From the NCBI RefSeq assembly GCF_026130045.1, contig NZ_JAIBNX010000045.1:3426-46718 (forward strand): a DNA stretch of 43,293 nt, given 5' to 3'. Source of the stretch: Micromonospora sp. CPCC 205371. Its GTDB lineage: Bacteria; Actinomycetota; Actinomycetes; Mycobacteriales; Micromonosporaceae. Shown here piece by piece: positions 15,357 to 23,679 of this stretch. The notes below the pieces were generated by a model, which saw nothing but the letters and a program-made list of their open reading frames with translations, had not been told where the DNA came from and did no database searches. A program made the translations under genes and the position numbers. Numbering within the stretch: position 1 is the first letter of the stretch; each line of letters begins with the position of its first letter.

Positions 15357-16602
15357 GTCACGCGGCGACCGGAACGAGCGGGTGCGGGCCGCCGTCCGGA
15401 GCCACATCGCCACGCTGCCAGTACCCCCGCCCGACCTGGCACGCGTCGTGGCTCGCGCGGAACGCGCCACCCGGCCACGACGGCGGTCCGGCTGGGTCGT
15501 TCAGTCGGCGGCCGCCGCCGGCGCCGTCGTGGTCTGCGCCACGGGGGCCGTGGTGGCCCTGCCCCAGAACTCCCCGCACCGCATCGCGCCCGTGATATCG
15601 CCCGACCGCATCCCCGATTTCGCGCGGCTCGCGGGGCCGGAGGTGGTGTGGCCGGACGCCGTCCGCCGGCTGCCCTCGGAGTTGCCGGACGGGTCGGCCT
15701 ACCAGGTCGCGGACACCACGGACGGTGACGACCTGCTGGTCGTCCCGGACGGTCGCGCGGCCGGCCCGCTGTTCTTCAACCCTGACACCGGAGCGGCCCG
15801 CGCCGTGGCGACCGCGTCCGTGACGGACGGCCTGAACGCGCCGCAGGTCACGGCGGCCCGGGTGGCCGGCGACCGTGTGGTCTGGTTCCTGAAGGGGCGG
15901 CGGGAGGGCAACACGGTCCGCGAGGCGTGGTCGGCTCTGGTGGCCGGCGGACAGGCGACGCACCTGGCCGACCTGCCGGCCAGCGCCACCGACGGCAGGG
16001 TCGTCCTGGCCGGCGACGCGATGATCTGGGAACAGTACGGTCCGGGCCAGGGCCAGGACGACGTGGTGATCCGGCGGCTACCGCTGGCCGGCGGGCCGGT
16101 CACCGACGTGCCGGGCTCGCGTGGCTACTGGCTCTCCACCGTCCCTGGGTGGATCACGTCGCAGTACCCGGGCACGCCCTTCGGCGAGCCGGAGCGCACA
16201 GGCACCCTGATCGAGGTCGCCACCGGGCGGCGGTTGCAGTGGAAGGCCAACGACGAGATGGAATCCACCGTCGCATGCGGACCCCAATGGTGTACGGGCG
16301 CGACGGTCGGCGGTTACATCGCGTTGCAGGATCTCGACGGCGGTAGCTATCTGGACCTGAAGGAGAGGGGCAGCCTCGATCCGAGCCTCGACGGGCGCCT
16401 CGCGATCGGCGGCGTCGGCGAGCGAAATGTCGTGTGGGATCGGGGCAGCGGAAAGGCCGCGGTGATCGTGCAGCAGTCCTCGGGGCAGGACATCGGCGAC
16501 ACGTCCTTCTTCCGGTACGGCTCTGATCCGCGCTCGCCGGTGCGGACCTGGCGAGGCGCGGACGGCACGCTCATGATGCTGGACCTGAAGCGGCTGTGGT
16601 GA
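15346..16602 (+). CDS. membrane-anchored protein coupled to ECF sigma factor
   Basis: A 418-residue protein whose ATG lies inside the last codons of the sigma factor gene. A basic cytoplasmic segment of about 50 residues (VRAAVRSHIATLPVPPPDLARVVARAERATRPRRR) is followed by one membrane helix (SAAAAGAVVVCATGAVVALP) and a large external domain rich in short beta strands (GDRVVWFLKGRREG, GDAMIWEQYG, RNVVWDRGSG) that looks like a beta propeller. This topology is what is expected of an anti-sigma factor or a sensor linked to it, but I do not see the zinc-binding H-x3-C-x2-C motif of classical ZAS anti-sigma factors. The last 32 bp overlap the convergent amidohydrolase gene. Confidence 0.75.
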   Translation: MKTESRGDRNERVRAAVRSHIATLPVPPPDLARVVARAERATRPRRRSGWVVQSAAAAGAVVVCATGAVVALPQNSPHRIAPVISPDRIPDFARLAGPEVVWPDAVRRLPSELPDGSAYQVADTTDGDDLLVVPDGRAAGPLFFNPDTGAARAVATASVTDGLNAPQVTAARVAGDRVVWFLKGRREGNTVREAWSALVAGGQATHLADLPASATDGRVVLAGDAMIWEQYGPGQGQDDVVIRRLPLAGGPVTDVPGSRGYWLSTVPGWITSQYPGTPFGEPERTGTLIEVATGRRLQWKANDEMESTVACGPQWCTGATVGGYIALQDLDGGSYLDLKERGSLDPSLDGRLAIGGVGERNVVWDRGSGKAAVIVQQSSGQDIGDTSFFRYGSDPRSPVRTWRGADGTLMMLDLKRLW

Positions 16603-18664
16603 GGGACCGCTCCCACATCACGGTGTACGCCTCCGCGCCGTTCATCAGATCTGCCCGCAGCGCTGGGCCGTCGGCGCCGGCCTGCTGGATCAGGTCGACG
16701 GTCCAGTCGGCGTAGAGGCCGTACTGCGCCACCCCGTCGACGTTCAGGTCGAACGTGCGGGTGCCGAAGACCTGCCGGCTCACCGTGGTGCCGTTGGGCG
16801 CGGTGAACGGGTACACCAGCGGGCTCGCACCGGCGTTCAGACGCGGGGGCGCCTGCGGCGCCAGGCCGTTGACGTCGCTGCCGAACCCGTACCCGGTGAT
16901 GGCGCCGCCGTGCGGCAGGGCCCGGTGGGCGCGCCACTCGGCGATGAAGTCCGGCAGGTCGTTGCCCGCGTCGTGTGCCGCGTACGCGTACGACGCGACG
17001 AACCCACCCAGCGCGAGGATGCGGTCGACGATCGCCCGGTCCGACCAGGTGTGCACCGACGTGACGCCGGGGTAGCCGGCGGCCTCGGCCATGTCGAGGA
17101 CCGCTTGCGCGGTCTTCACCCCCATGTGGTCGATGTGAATGATCATCCCGCGCGCCATCGCCTGCTCGATGAGGTACCGGCCGAGGCTGGTCAGGCCGCG
17201 CGTGTTGCAGATCTTGCCGCTGGGGTACACCGGCAGCAGCGCGCCCGCCGGCAGGTTCAGCGGTCCGAGCTTGAGCAGCTCGGCGAAGTCGTCGCTGACC
17301 AGCGGCTGCTCGTTGTCGGAGGGGCCGGTGCAGCTGGTCGCCGTCCACCAGTGGCCGGTGGAGAGCAGGTTCCCCACGTTCACCGCCGCGCCGGTGACGC
17401 CGGAGTCGAAGCGGGTGCCGCCGAACGCGTTGTCGAACTTGTGCACCGGGTAGAGGCCGGACACGCCCATCGCCTGCAGCTCGTCGAGGCCGGCGTCGAC
17501 GTCGGCGCGGGTGCACTGCGGTACGTCTTTGATCTCCCGGCAGCCGAACAGCTCCGAGTTCTCGACGCCGACGACCACGGCGAGCTTGCCCTGGGCGGCG
17601 ATGTCGCGCACCTGCGCCGGCGTGGTGGCGATGCGGAACCAGCCCTTGCCTGCGCCGCCGCTCTGCGCGTCGACGTAGTCCTGCATCGAGTGCAGGTATC
17701 GGGACTGGACCCGCAGCTGGTCCATCTCGTCGCAGGAGGTGTCCCGCGACGGGTACAGGCCGCAGATCACGCGGTTCGCCACGAGCAGCGCGTTCAGGAC
17801 CCGCTGGCCGGCCCGCCACGAGCGCTCGATGCCCCGGAAGTACGACTGTTCGTGCAGCAGCGAGTTGTGTTGCGGCCAGTCGCCGAACGTCGGCCAGCCG
17901 TCCTCGCGCGAGTCCACCGGGTCGGAGCCGCCGAGGATGGCCTCGAGCAGCGCGCCCAGGCTGAGGCTGGCGTGTGAGGCGCAGCCGGCGAGGGCCACCT
18001 CCACCCCGCCGGATGCCCACGCCTCGCCGCAGTGCAGGCGGACGCCCGAGGCGGCGCCGGCGGTGGCGTGCGCGGGGGCGGCGGTCGTCCCCCCCGTCTT
18101 GCCGCGGCCGCCCGGGCCAGGTGCGGCGGTGCCGGAGACGCCGGTGGCGATGTCGGGCGGCGTGTAGCAGCCGCTCGCGGCGGACAGGGCGACGGTGTCG
18201 CCGGAGCCGCCGGCGCCGAGTCGCCACAGGAAGGACCCCATGGTCTGGCCGGTGGCGGTGGCGGCGGCGCGGGACCGGTGGCCGCTCGCGGTCACCGCGG
18301 AGGCGGCCCGGGCGCCATAACGGTCGCCCGCCACGATGAAGCCGACGACGCTCTGGTACGCGGGCGCGCCGTCCGGACCCAGCAGCTCGTACCGGGACAG
18401 CTGGGTGGCCTCCAGCCGGAACGGCGTCGCGGACGAGGCGGCGGACGTGAAGGCGTACCCAGAGCCGTCGCGCAGCACGTAGCCATTCGACCGTGACCCG
18501 CTGTAGACCTCCAGGGTGGCGCACACGCCATCGAGGGCGTCCGCCGGGCCGGTGATCCTGGTGGCGGCGGACGCACCGGGGATCGCGGCGACCGCCAGGG
18601 CGGCGACGGACACCACGACTGCCAGGCCCAGCGCGACCGGCCTGCGACGCGAGGCGGTCATCAT
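16571..18664 (-). CDS. secreted M19-like dipeptidase/amidohydrolase
   Basis: A 697-residue exported protein. The signal peptide (RRRPVALGLAVVVSVAALAVAAIPGASA) is followed by a small beta-rich domain (residues about 35-170) and then a long catalytic region with features of the membrane dipeptidase (M19) clan: KLAVVVGVENSELFGC, VSGLYPVHKFDNAFGG, MIIHIDHMGVKTAQAVLDMA, SVHTWSDRAIVDRILALGGFVASYAYA and a C-terminal GFGSDVNGLAPQ with the metal-site aspartate. I do not see a clear N-terminal D-x-H-x-H motif; the nearest sequence before LHCGEAW is PAHATAG. The start pair ATGATG at 18664/18661 has AAAGGG 5 bp upstream. It ends 32 bp inside the convergent gene at 16602. Substrate unknown. Confidence 0.8.
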   Translation of the reverse strand: MMTASRRRPVALGLAVVVSVAALAVAAIPGASAATRITGPADALDGVCATLEVYSGSRSNGYVLRDGSGYAFTSAASSATPFRLEATQLSRYELLGPDGAPAYQSVVGFIVAGDRYGARAASAVTASGHRSRAAATATGQTMGSFLWRLGAGGSGDTVALSAASGCYTPPDIATGVSGTAAPGPGGRGKTGGTTAAPAHATAGAASGVRLHCGEAWASGGVEVALAGCASHASLSLGALLEAILGGSDPVDSREDGWPTFGDWPQHNSLLHEQSYFRGIERSWRAGQRVLNALLVANRVICGLYPSRDTSCDEMDQLRVQSRYLHSMQDYVDAQSGGAGKGWFRIATTPAQVRDIAAQGKLAVVVGVENSELFGCREIKDVPQCTRADVDAGLDELQAMGVSGLYPVHKFDNAFGGTRFDSGVTGAAVNVGNLLSTGHWWTATSCTGPSDNEQPLVSDDFAELLKLGPLNLPAGALLPVYPSGKICNTRGLTSLGRYLIEQAMARGMIIHIDHMGVKTAQAVLDMAEAAGYPGVTSVHTWSDRAIVDRILALGGFVASYAYAAHDAGNDLPDFIAEWRAHRALPHGGAITGYGFGSDVNGLAPQAPPRLNAGASPLVYPFTAPNGTTVSRQVFGTRTFDLNVDGVAQYGLYADWTVDLIQQAGADGPALRADLMNGAEAYTVMWERSLTTAASGPAS

Positions 18665-18715
18665 GAATCCCTTTCGCGTAGGTGCAGAACAGGGTGCGCG
18701 CCGCTTCGTCAGGTG

Positions 18716-19093
18716 TCAAGGTTTGCCGTGAAGGTCCATACGCAGCAGTTTGGTCTCGTCCGAGACAGTGATCGGGGTCTTCGTACCCGGTGGCACCAGC
18801 GGCCAGACATCCCTCTTCGCCACCAGCCGTGGCGAAGCCAGCCGAACCTCCGCACCGTCGATGATCAGATGTGCCGTCCCGGCGGCGAGCACGTTCCGTA
18901 CCCAGTCTGTGGCCGGCCCGTACATCGGGATGAACACATAGCCGTCAGCAACTGGATGGGCATCGAGTGGAGTCCGGTACGTCGTGCCCGACGATCGGCC
19001 CACGTGAATTAGCACGGGGCGAACCCCCCGGCGGATCTCCCCGGGATTGATGAAGCGCTTGTTGATCCGGGCGAGCCAACGCGGCAGCGGCAT
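18716..19093 (-). CDS. deazaflavin-dependent nitroreductase family protein
   Basis: A 125-residue protein of the F420-dependent nitroreductase/quinone reductase (Ddn-like) family, a split beta-barrel. Recognisable parts are INKRFINPGEI, PVLIHVGRSSGTTYRTPLDAHPVADGYVFIPMYG, with the typical G(R/K)xSG turn after the first strand, and DWVRNVLAAGTAHLIIDGAEVRLASPRLV. These bind the deazaflavin cofactor and reduce quinones or nitro compounds at the membrane face. The ATG at 19093 gives the usual family N-terminus; the frame is open to 19126. No clear ribosome binding site precedes it. It stands alone, about 75 bp from the divergent VOC gene. Confidence 0.85.
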   Translation of the reverse strand: MPLPRWLARINKRFINPGEIRRGVRPVLIHVGRSSGTTYRTPLDAHPVADGYVFIPMYGPATDWVRNVLAAGTAHLIIDGAEVRLASPRLVAKRDVWPLVPPGTKTPITVSDETKLLRMDLHGKP

Positions 19094-19168
19094 CGGTCCA
19101 TCGTAGGCACGACCGGCGCGGCTCAAACGCGTTGCGGGGCGGCGATCGAGCGCCTAGCGTCCAGTGGA

Positions 19169-19891
19169 ATGGCTGCTCATCTCTACGCGCTCAGCTTCGA
19201 TGCGAACGACCCGCTCCGCCTTGCGCGCTTCTGGGCTGGTGTCCTGGATTGGCAGACAACCGACGACCCCCATGGCGGCATCGCGCTCCTGCCAAGTGAC
19301 GACACCGGATTCCGGCTTCGGTTTCTTCCCTCCCAGCAGCGCAAGACCGGCCAGAACCAGATGCATTTCGATCTGACGAGCACCTCCCTCGATGACCAGC
19401 GACAGACGGTGGCGAGGTCGCTCGAGCTCGGCGCGCGGCACATCGACGTCGGCCAACGACCGGAAGAGGGTCACGTGGTGCTCACGGACCCCGAAGGCAA
19501 CGAATTCTGCGTCATCGAGCCGGGCAACAAGTTTCTTGCCGATTGCGGATTCATCGGGGCGCTGGCGAGCGACGGTTCGCAAGCCGTCGGGTACTTCTGG
19601 AGCGAAGCACTGGGCTGGCCATTGGTATGGGACCAGGACCAGGAGACCGCGATCCGCTCGCCGCACGGCGGTCCGAAGATCACGTGGGGCGGCCCACCGG
19701 TGGCGCCGAAGACCGGAAAGAACCGGCTGCATTTCGACCTGGCGCCACCGGTTGACGGAGATCAGCAGGCGGAGGTCGAGCGTCTCATCTCCCTCGGAGC
19801 GACCCGGATCGACATCGGCCAGGGCGAGGTCAGCTGGGTGGTGATGGCCGATCCCGACGGGAACGAATTCTGTGTCTTGCCCTCCACTTAG
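19169..19891 (+). CDS. two-domain VOC (glyoxalase-like) protein
   Basis: A 240-residue protein made of two vicinal-oxygen-chelate domains (about 1-118 and 125-240). Each has the same order of motifs: LYALSFDANDPLRLARFWAGVLDW / FIGALASDGSQAVGYFWSEALGWPLVW, an MHFDL or LHFDL strand, a GARHIDVGQ or GATRIDIGQ turn, and a final DPEGNEFCVIEP or DPDGNEFCVLP. The glutamate of the last motif is a usual metal ligand in the superfamily. Such proteins can be glyoxalases, dioxygenases or resistance proteins; nothing here decides between them. The downstream MocR remnant begins about 10 bp after the stop. Confidence 0.88.
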   Translation: MAAHLYALSFDANDPLRLARFWAGVLDWQTTDDPHGGIALLPSDDTGFRLRFLPSQQRKTGQNQMHFDLTSTSLDDQRQTVARSLELGARHIDVGQRPEEGHVVLTDPEGNEFCVIEPGNKFLADCGFIGALASDGSQAVGYFWSEALGWPLVWDQDQETAIRSPHGGPKITWGGPPVAPKTGKNRLHFDLAPPVDGDQQAEVERLISLGATRIDIGQGEVSWVVMADPDGNEFCVLPST

Positions 19892-19900
19892 GATTTCTTG

Positions 19901-20422
19901 GTGGACCTGCACATCAGGCTCGATGGACGCGGGACTCTGACGGGCCAGATCTACCAGCAGATCCGGGATGGTGTGCTGAGTGGGCGGCTTCGAGCGGGCG
20001 AGGCGCTACCGCCGACCAGGGTGCTGGCGGCGCGGAGTGACTTCAACCCGGTTCGGCCGGCGGGTAGCCCACCGTTGCCCGCGGGTTCCTTGATCTGCGA
20101 GTACGGCGTCAGGTGGCAGGTGTACGACTCACGCTGGCATGCGTTCGTCGTGGGCACGAACTCATCGAACTCGATCTACCACACCTGGCAGGGTAGTGGT
20201 GGCGGGTCGTACGGCCCTTGGGTCAGCCTCGGTGGCACCGGTCGTAGCGGCGTCAGTACCCTCCCGTACAACAACTCGTCTGGGGGGTTGGCTCTCGAAA
20301 TCGCGGTCGTAGGCCTCTCTGGCGTGCGGTACTGCAAGAACTACAACGGCAATGTCGGTGGAGGCTGGTGGCCGGGCCAGACCAGTTGGACGTCGAACGG
20401 CGCGTCCTGCCGCTTGTTCTGA
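19901..20422 (+). pseudogene. MocR/GntR N-terminus fused to a lectin-like C-terminus
   Basis: The first 45 residues are the beginning of a MocR/PdxR-type GntR regulator: VDLHIRLDGRGTLTGQIYQQIRDGVLSGRLRAGEALPPTRVLAAR, with the GTG start at 19901 and AGGA upstream. The winged helix is then cut off before its recognition helix, and the same frame continues into an unrelated, secreted-type sequence: WQVYDSRWHAFVVGTNSSNSIYHTWQG, GPWVSLGG, ending GGGWWPGQTSWTSNGASCRLF. That part resembles a blade of a beta-propeller lectin or sialidase-like repeat. No MocR has such a partner, so I read this as a deletion junction joining two broken genes near 20040. A 174-residue product could be made, but no signal peptide is present for the lectin part. 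Confidence 0.6.
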
Positions 20423-20439
20423 CGCGACCAGCGGGGGAG

Positions 20440-20476
20440 AGCCGCGCGCTGCGGGCACATCGCGCAGCGCGCGGCT
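20440..20476 (+). terminator. perfect 14-bp hairpin after the fused gene
   Basis: AGCCGCGCGCTGCG (20440-20453) and CGCAGCGCGCGGCT (20463-20476) are perfect inverted arms around a 9-nt loop, 18 bp after the stop at 20422. It probably was the terminator of the gene whose 3' part survives there. Confidence 0.7.
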
Positions 20477-20539
20477 GCTCGCGTTTCTCTCCGCGCGTGG
20501 GGCGCGATGGGAGTGTCGGGGGGGCAGTAGTCTTGCGAA

Positions 20540-21085
20540 ATGCGACCCCTTCGGTATTCCATCAACGTCACGTTGGACGGGTGCTGCGATCATCGCGCAA
20601 TCCCGGCGGACGAAGACTCGCATAGTCACGCGGTCGAAACCCTCAACCAGGCCGATGCCCTTCTCTTTGGCCGGGTGACATACGAAATGATGGAATCGGC
20701 GTGGCGGCCGCCGGCGGCGGGAACGAGACCTGATTGGATGGAGCCCTTCGCGCAGACGATCAACGCGACAAAGAAGTACGTCGTGTCGAGCACCCTGGAG
20801 CAGGTCGATTGGAACGCGGAGCTCGTGCGGGGCGATCTGGGCAAGGCCGTCCAGCAGCTCAAGCAGGAGCCGGGTAAGGGACTGTACGTCGGAGGCGTGA
20901 AGCTCCCGCTGGCGTTGACGGAGCTGGGTTTGATCGATGAGTACGAGTTCGTGGTGCATCCTAGGCTCGCGGGCCACGGGCCGACGTTGTTCGCCGGACT
21001 ATCGAAGCATGTCGACCTGAAGCTCGTGGGCCGGGTGGAGCTCAGCTCCGGGGCCGTTGCGATGCGGTACGAGCCGAGATCGTAG
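20540..21085 (+). CDS. RibD/DHFR-like reductase family protein
   Basis: A 181-residue protein of the RibD C-terminal/dihydrofolate reductase-like fold. Marks are LRYSINVTLDGCCDHRAI at the start, ALLFGRVTYEMM (the nucleotide-binding helix), TKKYVVSSTLEQVDWNAELV, then LYVGGVKLPLALTELGLIDEYEFVVHPRLAGHGPTLF. The GG before the helix is the NADPH-binding turn. Proteins of this stand-alone type are common in actinobacteria and have no fixed substrate; they are not the folate enzyme. The ATG at 20540 fits the family start, but I see no strong ribosome binding site. A second member of the family lies at 22782. Confidence 0.88.
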   Translation: MRPLRYSINVTLDGCCDHRAIPADEDSHSHAVETLNQADALLFGRVTYEMMESAWRPPAAGTRPDWMEPFAQTINATKKYVVSSTLEQVDWNAELVRGDLGKAVQQLKQEPGKGLYVGGVKLPLALTELGLIDEYEFVVHPRLAGHGPTLFAGLSKHVDLKLVGRVELSSGAVAMRYEPRS

Positions 21086-21115
21086 CTGTCGGGCTGGCTA
21101 ACCCAAGCGGGCCGG

Positions 21116-21589
21116 TCAGTCCTGGAGTTCGGTGCGTTCGATCTCGGCGAACGCCGCCGTCAGGTAACCCGCGAGGGGCGCCGGCGTCGCCCTCAACAGG
21201 TGGGCCACCAGGAGCGCCGCGTGCCGGGCCAAAGAGTCGGGCGCCGGGCCGGGCGCCTCTTCATCCTGATCGTGAATGCCCAACGCACCGGCCAGCAGGA
21301 CAAGCAGCGCGTGAGGATCGACGGCCGGCTCCCAAACCGCGGCGGCTCTCGCACACTGCTCGATGATCCGGCGGACATCGTCGCCCCCCAGCCCGTCGGG
21401 GTGGGTCTCTTCGAGCAGGAGCCGGACTACCGCACCCAACACCAGTCCGGACCCCTCGGTGGCGGCGAGGGAATCGACGGCGGCGTCGAGCCCGTCTCGG
21501 TCGTGCGCCTGGGCGGCGGTGACGGCGTCAGAAGCGGCGACCGCGATCGCCCGGGCGGGAGTGGGTAGGTGGCGCCAAGTGGTGCTCAT
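21116..21589 (-). CDS. hypothetical helical protein
   Basis: A 157-residue protein, mostly alpha-helical by composition (PARAIAVAASDAVTAAQAHDRDGLDAAVDSLAAT, GAVVRLLLEETHP, RHAALLVAHLLRAT). There is no signal peptide and no membrane helix, and I recognise no family. The ATG at 21589 is supported by GGAAAGGG 5 bp upstream; the open frame reaching 21697 runs across the divergent start region and is rejected. It is divergent from the HEAT-like gene at 21675 with 85 bp between the starts, so the two may share regulation. Confidence 0.65.
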   Translation of the reverse strand: MSTTWRHLPTPARAIAVAASDAVTAAQAHDRDGLDAAVDSLAATEGSGLVLGAVVRLLLEETHPDGLGGDDVRRIIEQCARAAAVWEPAVDPHALLVLLAGALGIHDQDEEAPGPAPDSLARHAALLVAHLLRATPAPLAGYLTAAFAEIERTELQD

Positions 21590-21674
21590 CGGACCCTTTC
21601 CTGGGTTAGCGTCGAGGTGACAGTACTCGCCCGATCCATTCTGGATTTCCGGCGTTGTAGCGGACACTGAGAGG

Positions 21675-22691
21675 ATGTTGGAACGGCTCGCCAGCACCGG
21701 TGCCGGGCCAGCGGCCCGCTTCGCCGCCGCTGTCCTCTGTCGACGCTATCGTCGCCGCCACACCATCACCGGCACGATGGTCCGCCTGATGGCGGACGCC
21801 CAGGACGAGCGGATCTCCGCGATGGCCGAGCAAGCCCTGGCACTGGCCTGGAGCACCGACCCCACGGCACCCGAACGCATCTGGTCCGCGCTCGCCGACG
21901 CGCCCGAGCTCGCCCTGCGGTTTTTGCTCGCGCCCGCGCCGAACTGCCCGCACGTGCCGCGATTCCGACTGGTCACCGCACCTCCGGGTGGCGGCCTGGT
22001 GCTGCGGACCGCGCTGGACGGTCCGGATCCCGCGCTGCGCGAGGCGATGGCCGGCATCCTGCGCTCCACCGACCATCCGGTCCTTCTTCGCGACATCGAT
22101 GACGCGCTGAGGAGCGCGGGCTCAGTGCCTTCACAGGTGCTCGGTCTCGCCTTGGACAACCCGCACGCGTGCCGGCCTGCGCCGGCTGGCCGGCGTCACA
22201 CCGGGCTCGCCGTCGTGGCGATTCTGAAGGACCGGCTCGACCTGCTCGACAGCTACGACCCGGCGCGGCTGGTGTCGAGGCTGGTGCGCCTGGCCGGCGG
22301 GACGTTTCCACCGCCGGTCGCCGAGGTGTCCCGTCGCTGGCTCCGGCAACTGGGGCCCGGCCCGGGACGTGAGCAGCTGTGCCTGCTCGCCGGCGAGGGC
22401 GACCCCGAGGCGCTGGCCGCGGCCCTGGACAGTGGGCAAGAGCCGGAAATCCCCAGCGTGCTGGCGCTGTTCCTGTTTCAGACTGAGCAGTGGGAGCGGT
22501 ACGACGCTCTGGATCCCGACGGCGCCCTCCTGAAGGGGCAGGCCCAAGACCTCGACGACGCCGCCTGGGACAGGCTCGTGGATATCGCCCTACGCAATGG
22601 ACGCGTGGAGCCGCGGCTGGAATCGATAGCGGGAAGCGGCCTGGAACCGGAGCCGCCCGCCGCGCGAGGGCCCGGCATCCGAGTCTTCTGA
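21675..22691 (+). CDS. HEAT-like helical repeat hypothetical protein
   Basis: A 338-residue protein made of paired short helices, suggesting an armadillo/HEAT-type solenoid: RISAMAEQALALAW, PELALRFLLAPA, DPALREAMAGILRSTDHPVLLRDIDDALR, PARLVSRLVRLAGG, DPEALAAALDSG and DDAAWDRLVDIALRNG. It has no signal peptide, no catalytic motif and no membrane segment. Such proteins usually hold a partner rather than catalyse. I do not know its role; the small divergent protein at 21116-21589 is the only candidate partner suggested by position. Confidence 0.65.
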   Translation: MLERLASTGAGPAARFAAAVLCRRYRRRHTITGTMVRLMADAQDERISAMAEQALALAWSTDPTAPERIWSALADAPELALRFLLAPAPNCPHVPRFRLVTAPPGGGLVLRTALDGPDPALREAMAGILRSTDHPVLLRDIDDALRSAGSVPSQVLGLALDNPHACRPAPAGRRHTGLAVVAILKDRLDLLDSYDPARLVSRLVRLAGGTFPPPVAEVSRRWLRQLGPGPGREQLCLLAGEGDPEALAAALDSGQEPEIPSVLALFLFQTEQWERYDALDPDGALLKGQAQDLDDAAWDRLVDIALRNGRVEPRLESIAGSGLEPEPPAARGPGIRVF

Positions 22692-22781
22692 GAAGGTGTC
22701 GTGGTGAAGCTGATCTGAAGTCGGCTCCGGCTTGGATGGCGGGAACGCCGTAGTCGCGGCCGCCGCATGAAGGAGAGAGCG

Positions 22782-23402
22782 ATGAACAAGGCTATAGGTA
22801 AGGTGACCTGCGACCTCACGATCTCGGTTGACGGGTACTCGGCGGGTCTCAACCAGTCTGAGAAGCGCCCCTTCGGCGACGATGGCGGCGACGGCTGGGG
22901 CGACAAGTTGCACGCGTGGTTCGTCGAGTCTGCCGAGGAGAACAAGGCTGAGATCGACCGGATGACCGCCGCCAAGGCGTTCATCATGGGGCGCAACATG
23001 TTCGGTCCGGTGCGGGGGGAGTGGGATCGGCAATGGAACGGTTGGTGGGGCGATAATCCGCCGTACCATGCGCCGGTCTTCGTGCTCACCCACTACCCGC
23101 GCGATCCGCAGCCGATGGATGGTGGCACCACTTACTACTTCGTCACTGACGGGATCGAGTCGGCATTGGCGCAGGCGCGCGCGGCGGCCGGCGACGGCGA
23201 TGTCGCGATTCAGGGTGGCGCGACGACCATCAATCAGTATCTCGCCGCTGGCCTGATCGACGAGTTGCGGTTGCACATCGTGCCGATGACACTCGGCGCC
23301 GGCACGCGGCTGTTCGACGGCGTCCCGCCGCTGACGCTCGAGCAGGTGTCGTCGCGGGCTGCGCGACTGGTCACGCACGTGACCTACCGCGTGCTGTCCT
23401 GA
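22782..23402 (+). CDS. RibD/DHFR-like reductase family protein (second copy)
   Basis: A 206-residue RibD C-terminal-fold protein, longer and better conserved than the one at 20540. It has KVTCDLTISVDGYSAGLNQS, AKAFIMGRNMFGPVRGEWD, PVFVLTHYPRDPQPMDGGTTYYFV, and the NADPH-site stretch DVAIQGGATTINQYLAAGLIDELRLHIVPMTLGAGTRLFDG. Start 22782 is preferred over 22767 because AAGGAG lies 7 bp before it. The two copies share only family-level features and are not a recent duplication. The 277 bp after this gene, to 23680, hold no feature I can support apart from a short tandem repeat of CTCGGCGTGTCG near 23659. Confidence 0.9.
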   Translation: MNKAIGKVTCDLTISVDGYSAGLNQSEKRPFGDDGGDGWGDKLHAWFVESAEENKAEIDRMTAAKAFIMGRNMFGPVRGEWDRQWNGWWGDNPPYHAPVFVLTHYPRDPQPMDGGTTYYFVTDGIESALAQARAAAGDGDVAIQGGATTINQYLAAGLIDELRLHIVPMTLGAGTRLFDGVPPLTLEQVSSRAARLVTHVTYRVLS

Positions 23403-23679
23403 GCCGCAGCCCGGTCATCCACTTTGATACAACCCCTGGAGAGCTACCGCGACGCCCGTCGCGCTCCATGCCGCTGCTCCCGCGGCCTCACCCCGCGCGG
23501 TCCACAACCCCCTGTGCTGTCGCGTCCGTCCACATAGGTCCGGGACGCGTACGCGGAAGGTCCAGGGTCGCTGTTGGGGCCCGCCTCGGCGGCTTCACGC
23601 TCACTACTGGCAGTGCTCGACTGGCACCGCCTTCTCGACGCCATCGGCCTGATTCGACGCTCGGCGTGTCGTACTCGGC

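Noticed and set aside
16347-18719. A longer minus-strand frame (790 codons) overlapping the M19-like gene
   Set aside because: Arginine-rich reading out of phase with the signal peptide and dipeptidase motifs; the frame at 16571-18664 has the signal peptide and ribosome binding site.
23403-23679. Possible SOS box or mobile-element ends before the 13E12 gene
   Set aside because: No LexA-type palindrome or terminal inverted repeat was found; only a short tandem CTCGGCGTGTCG repeat is present.
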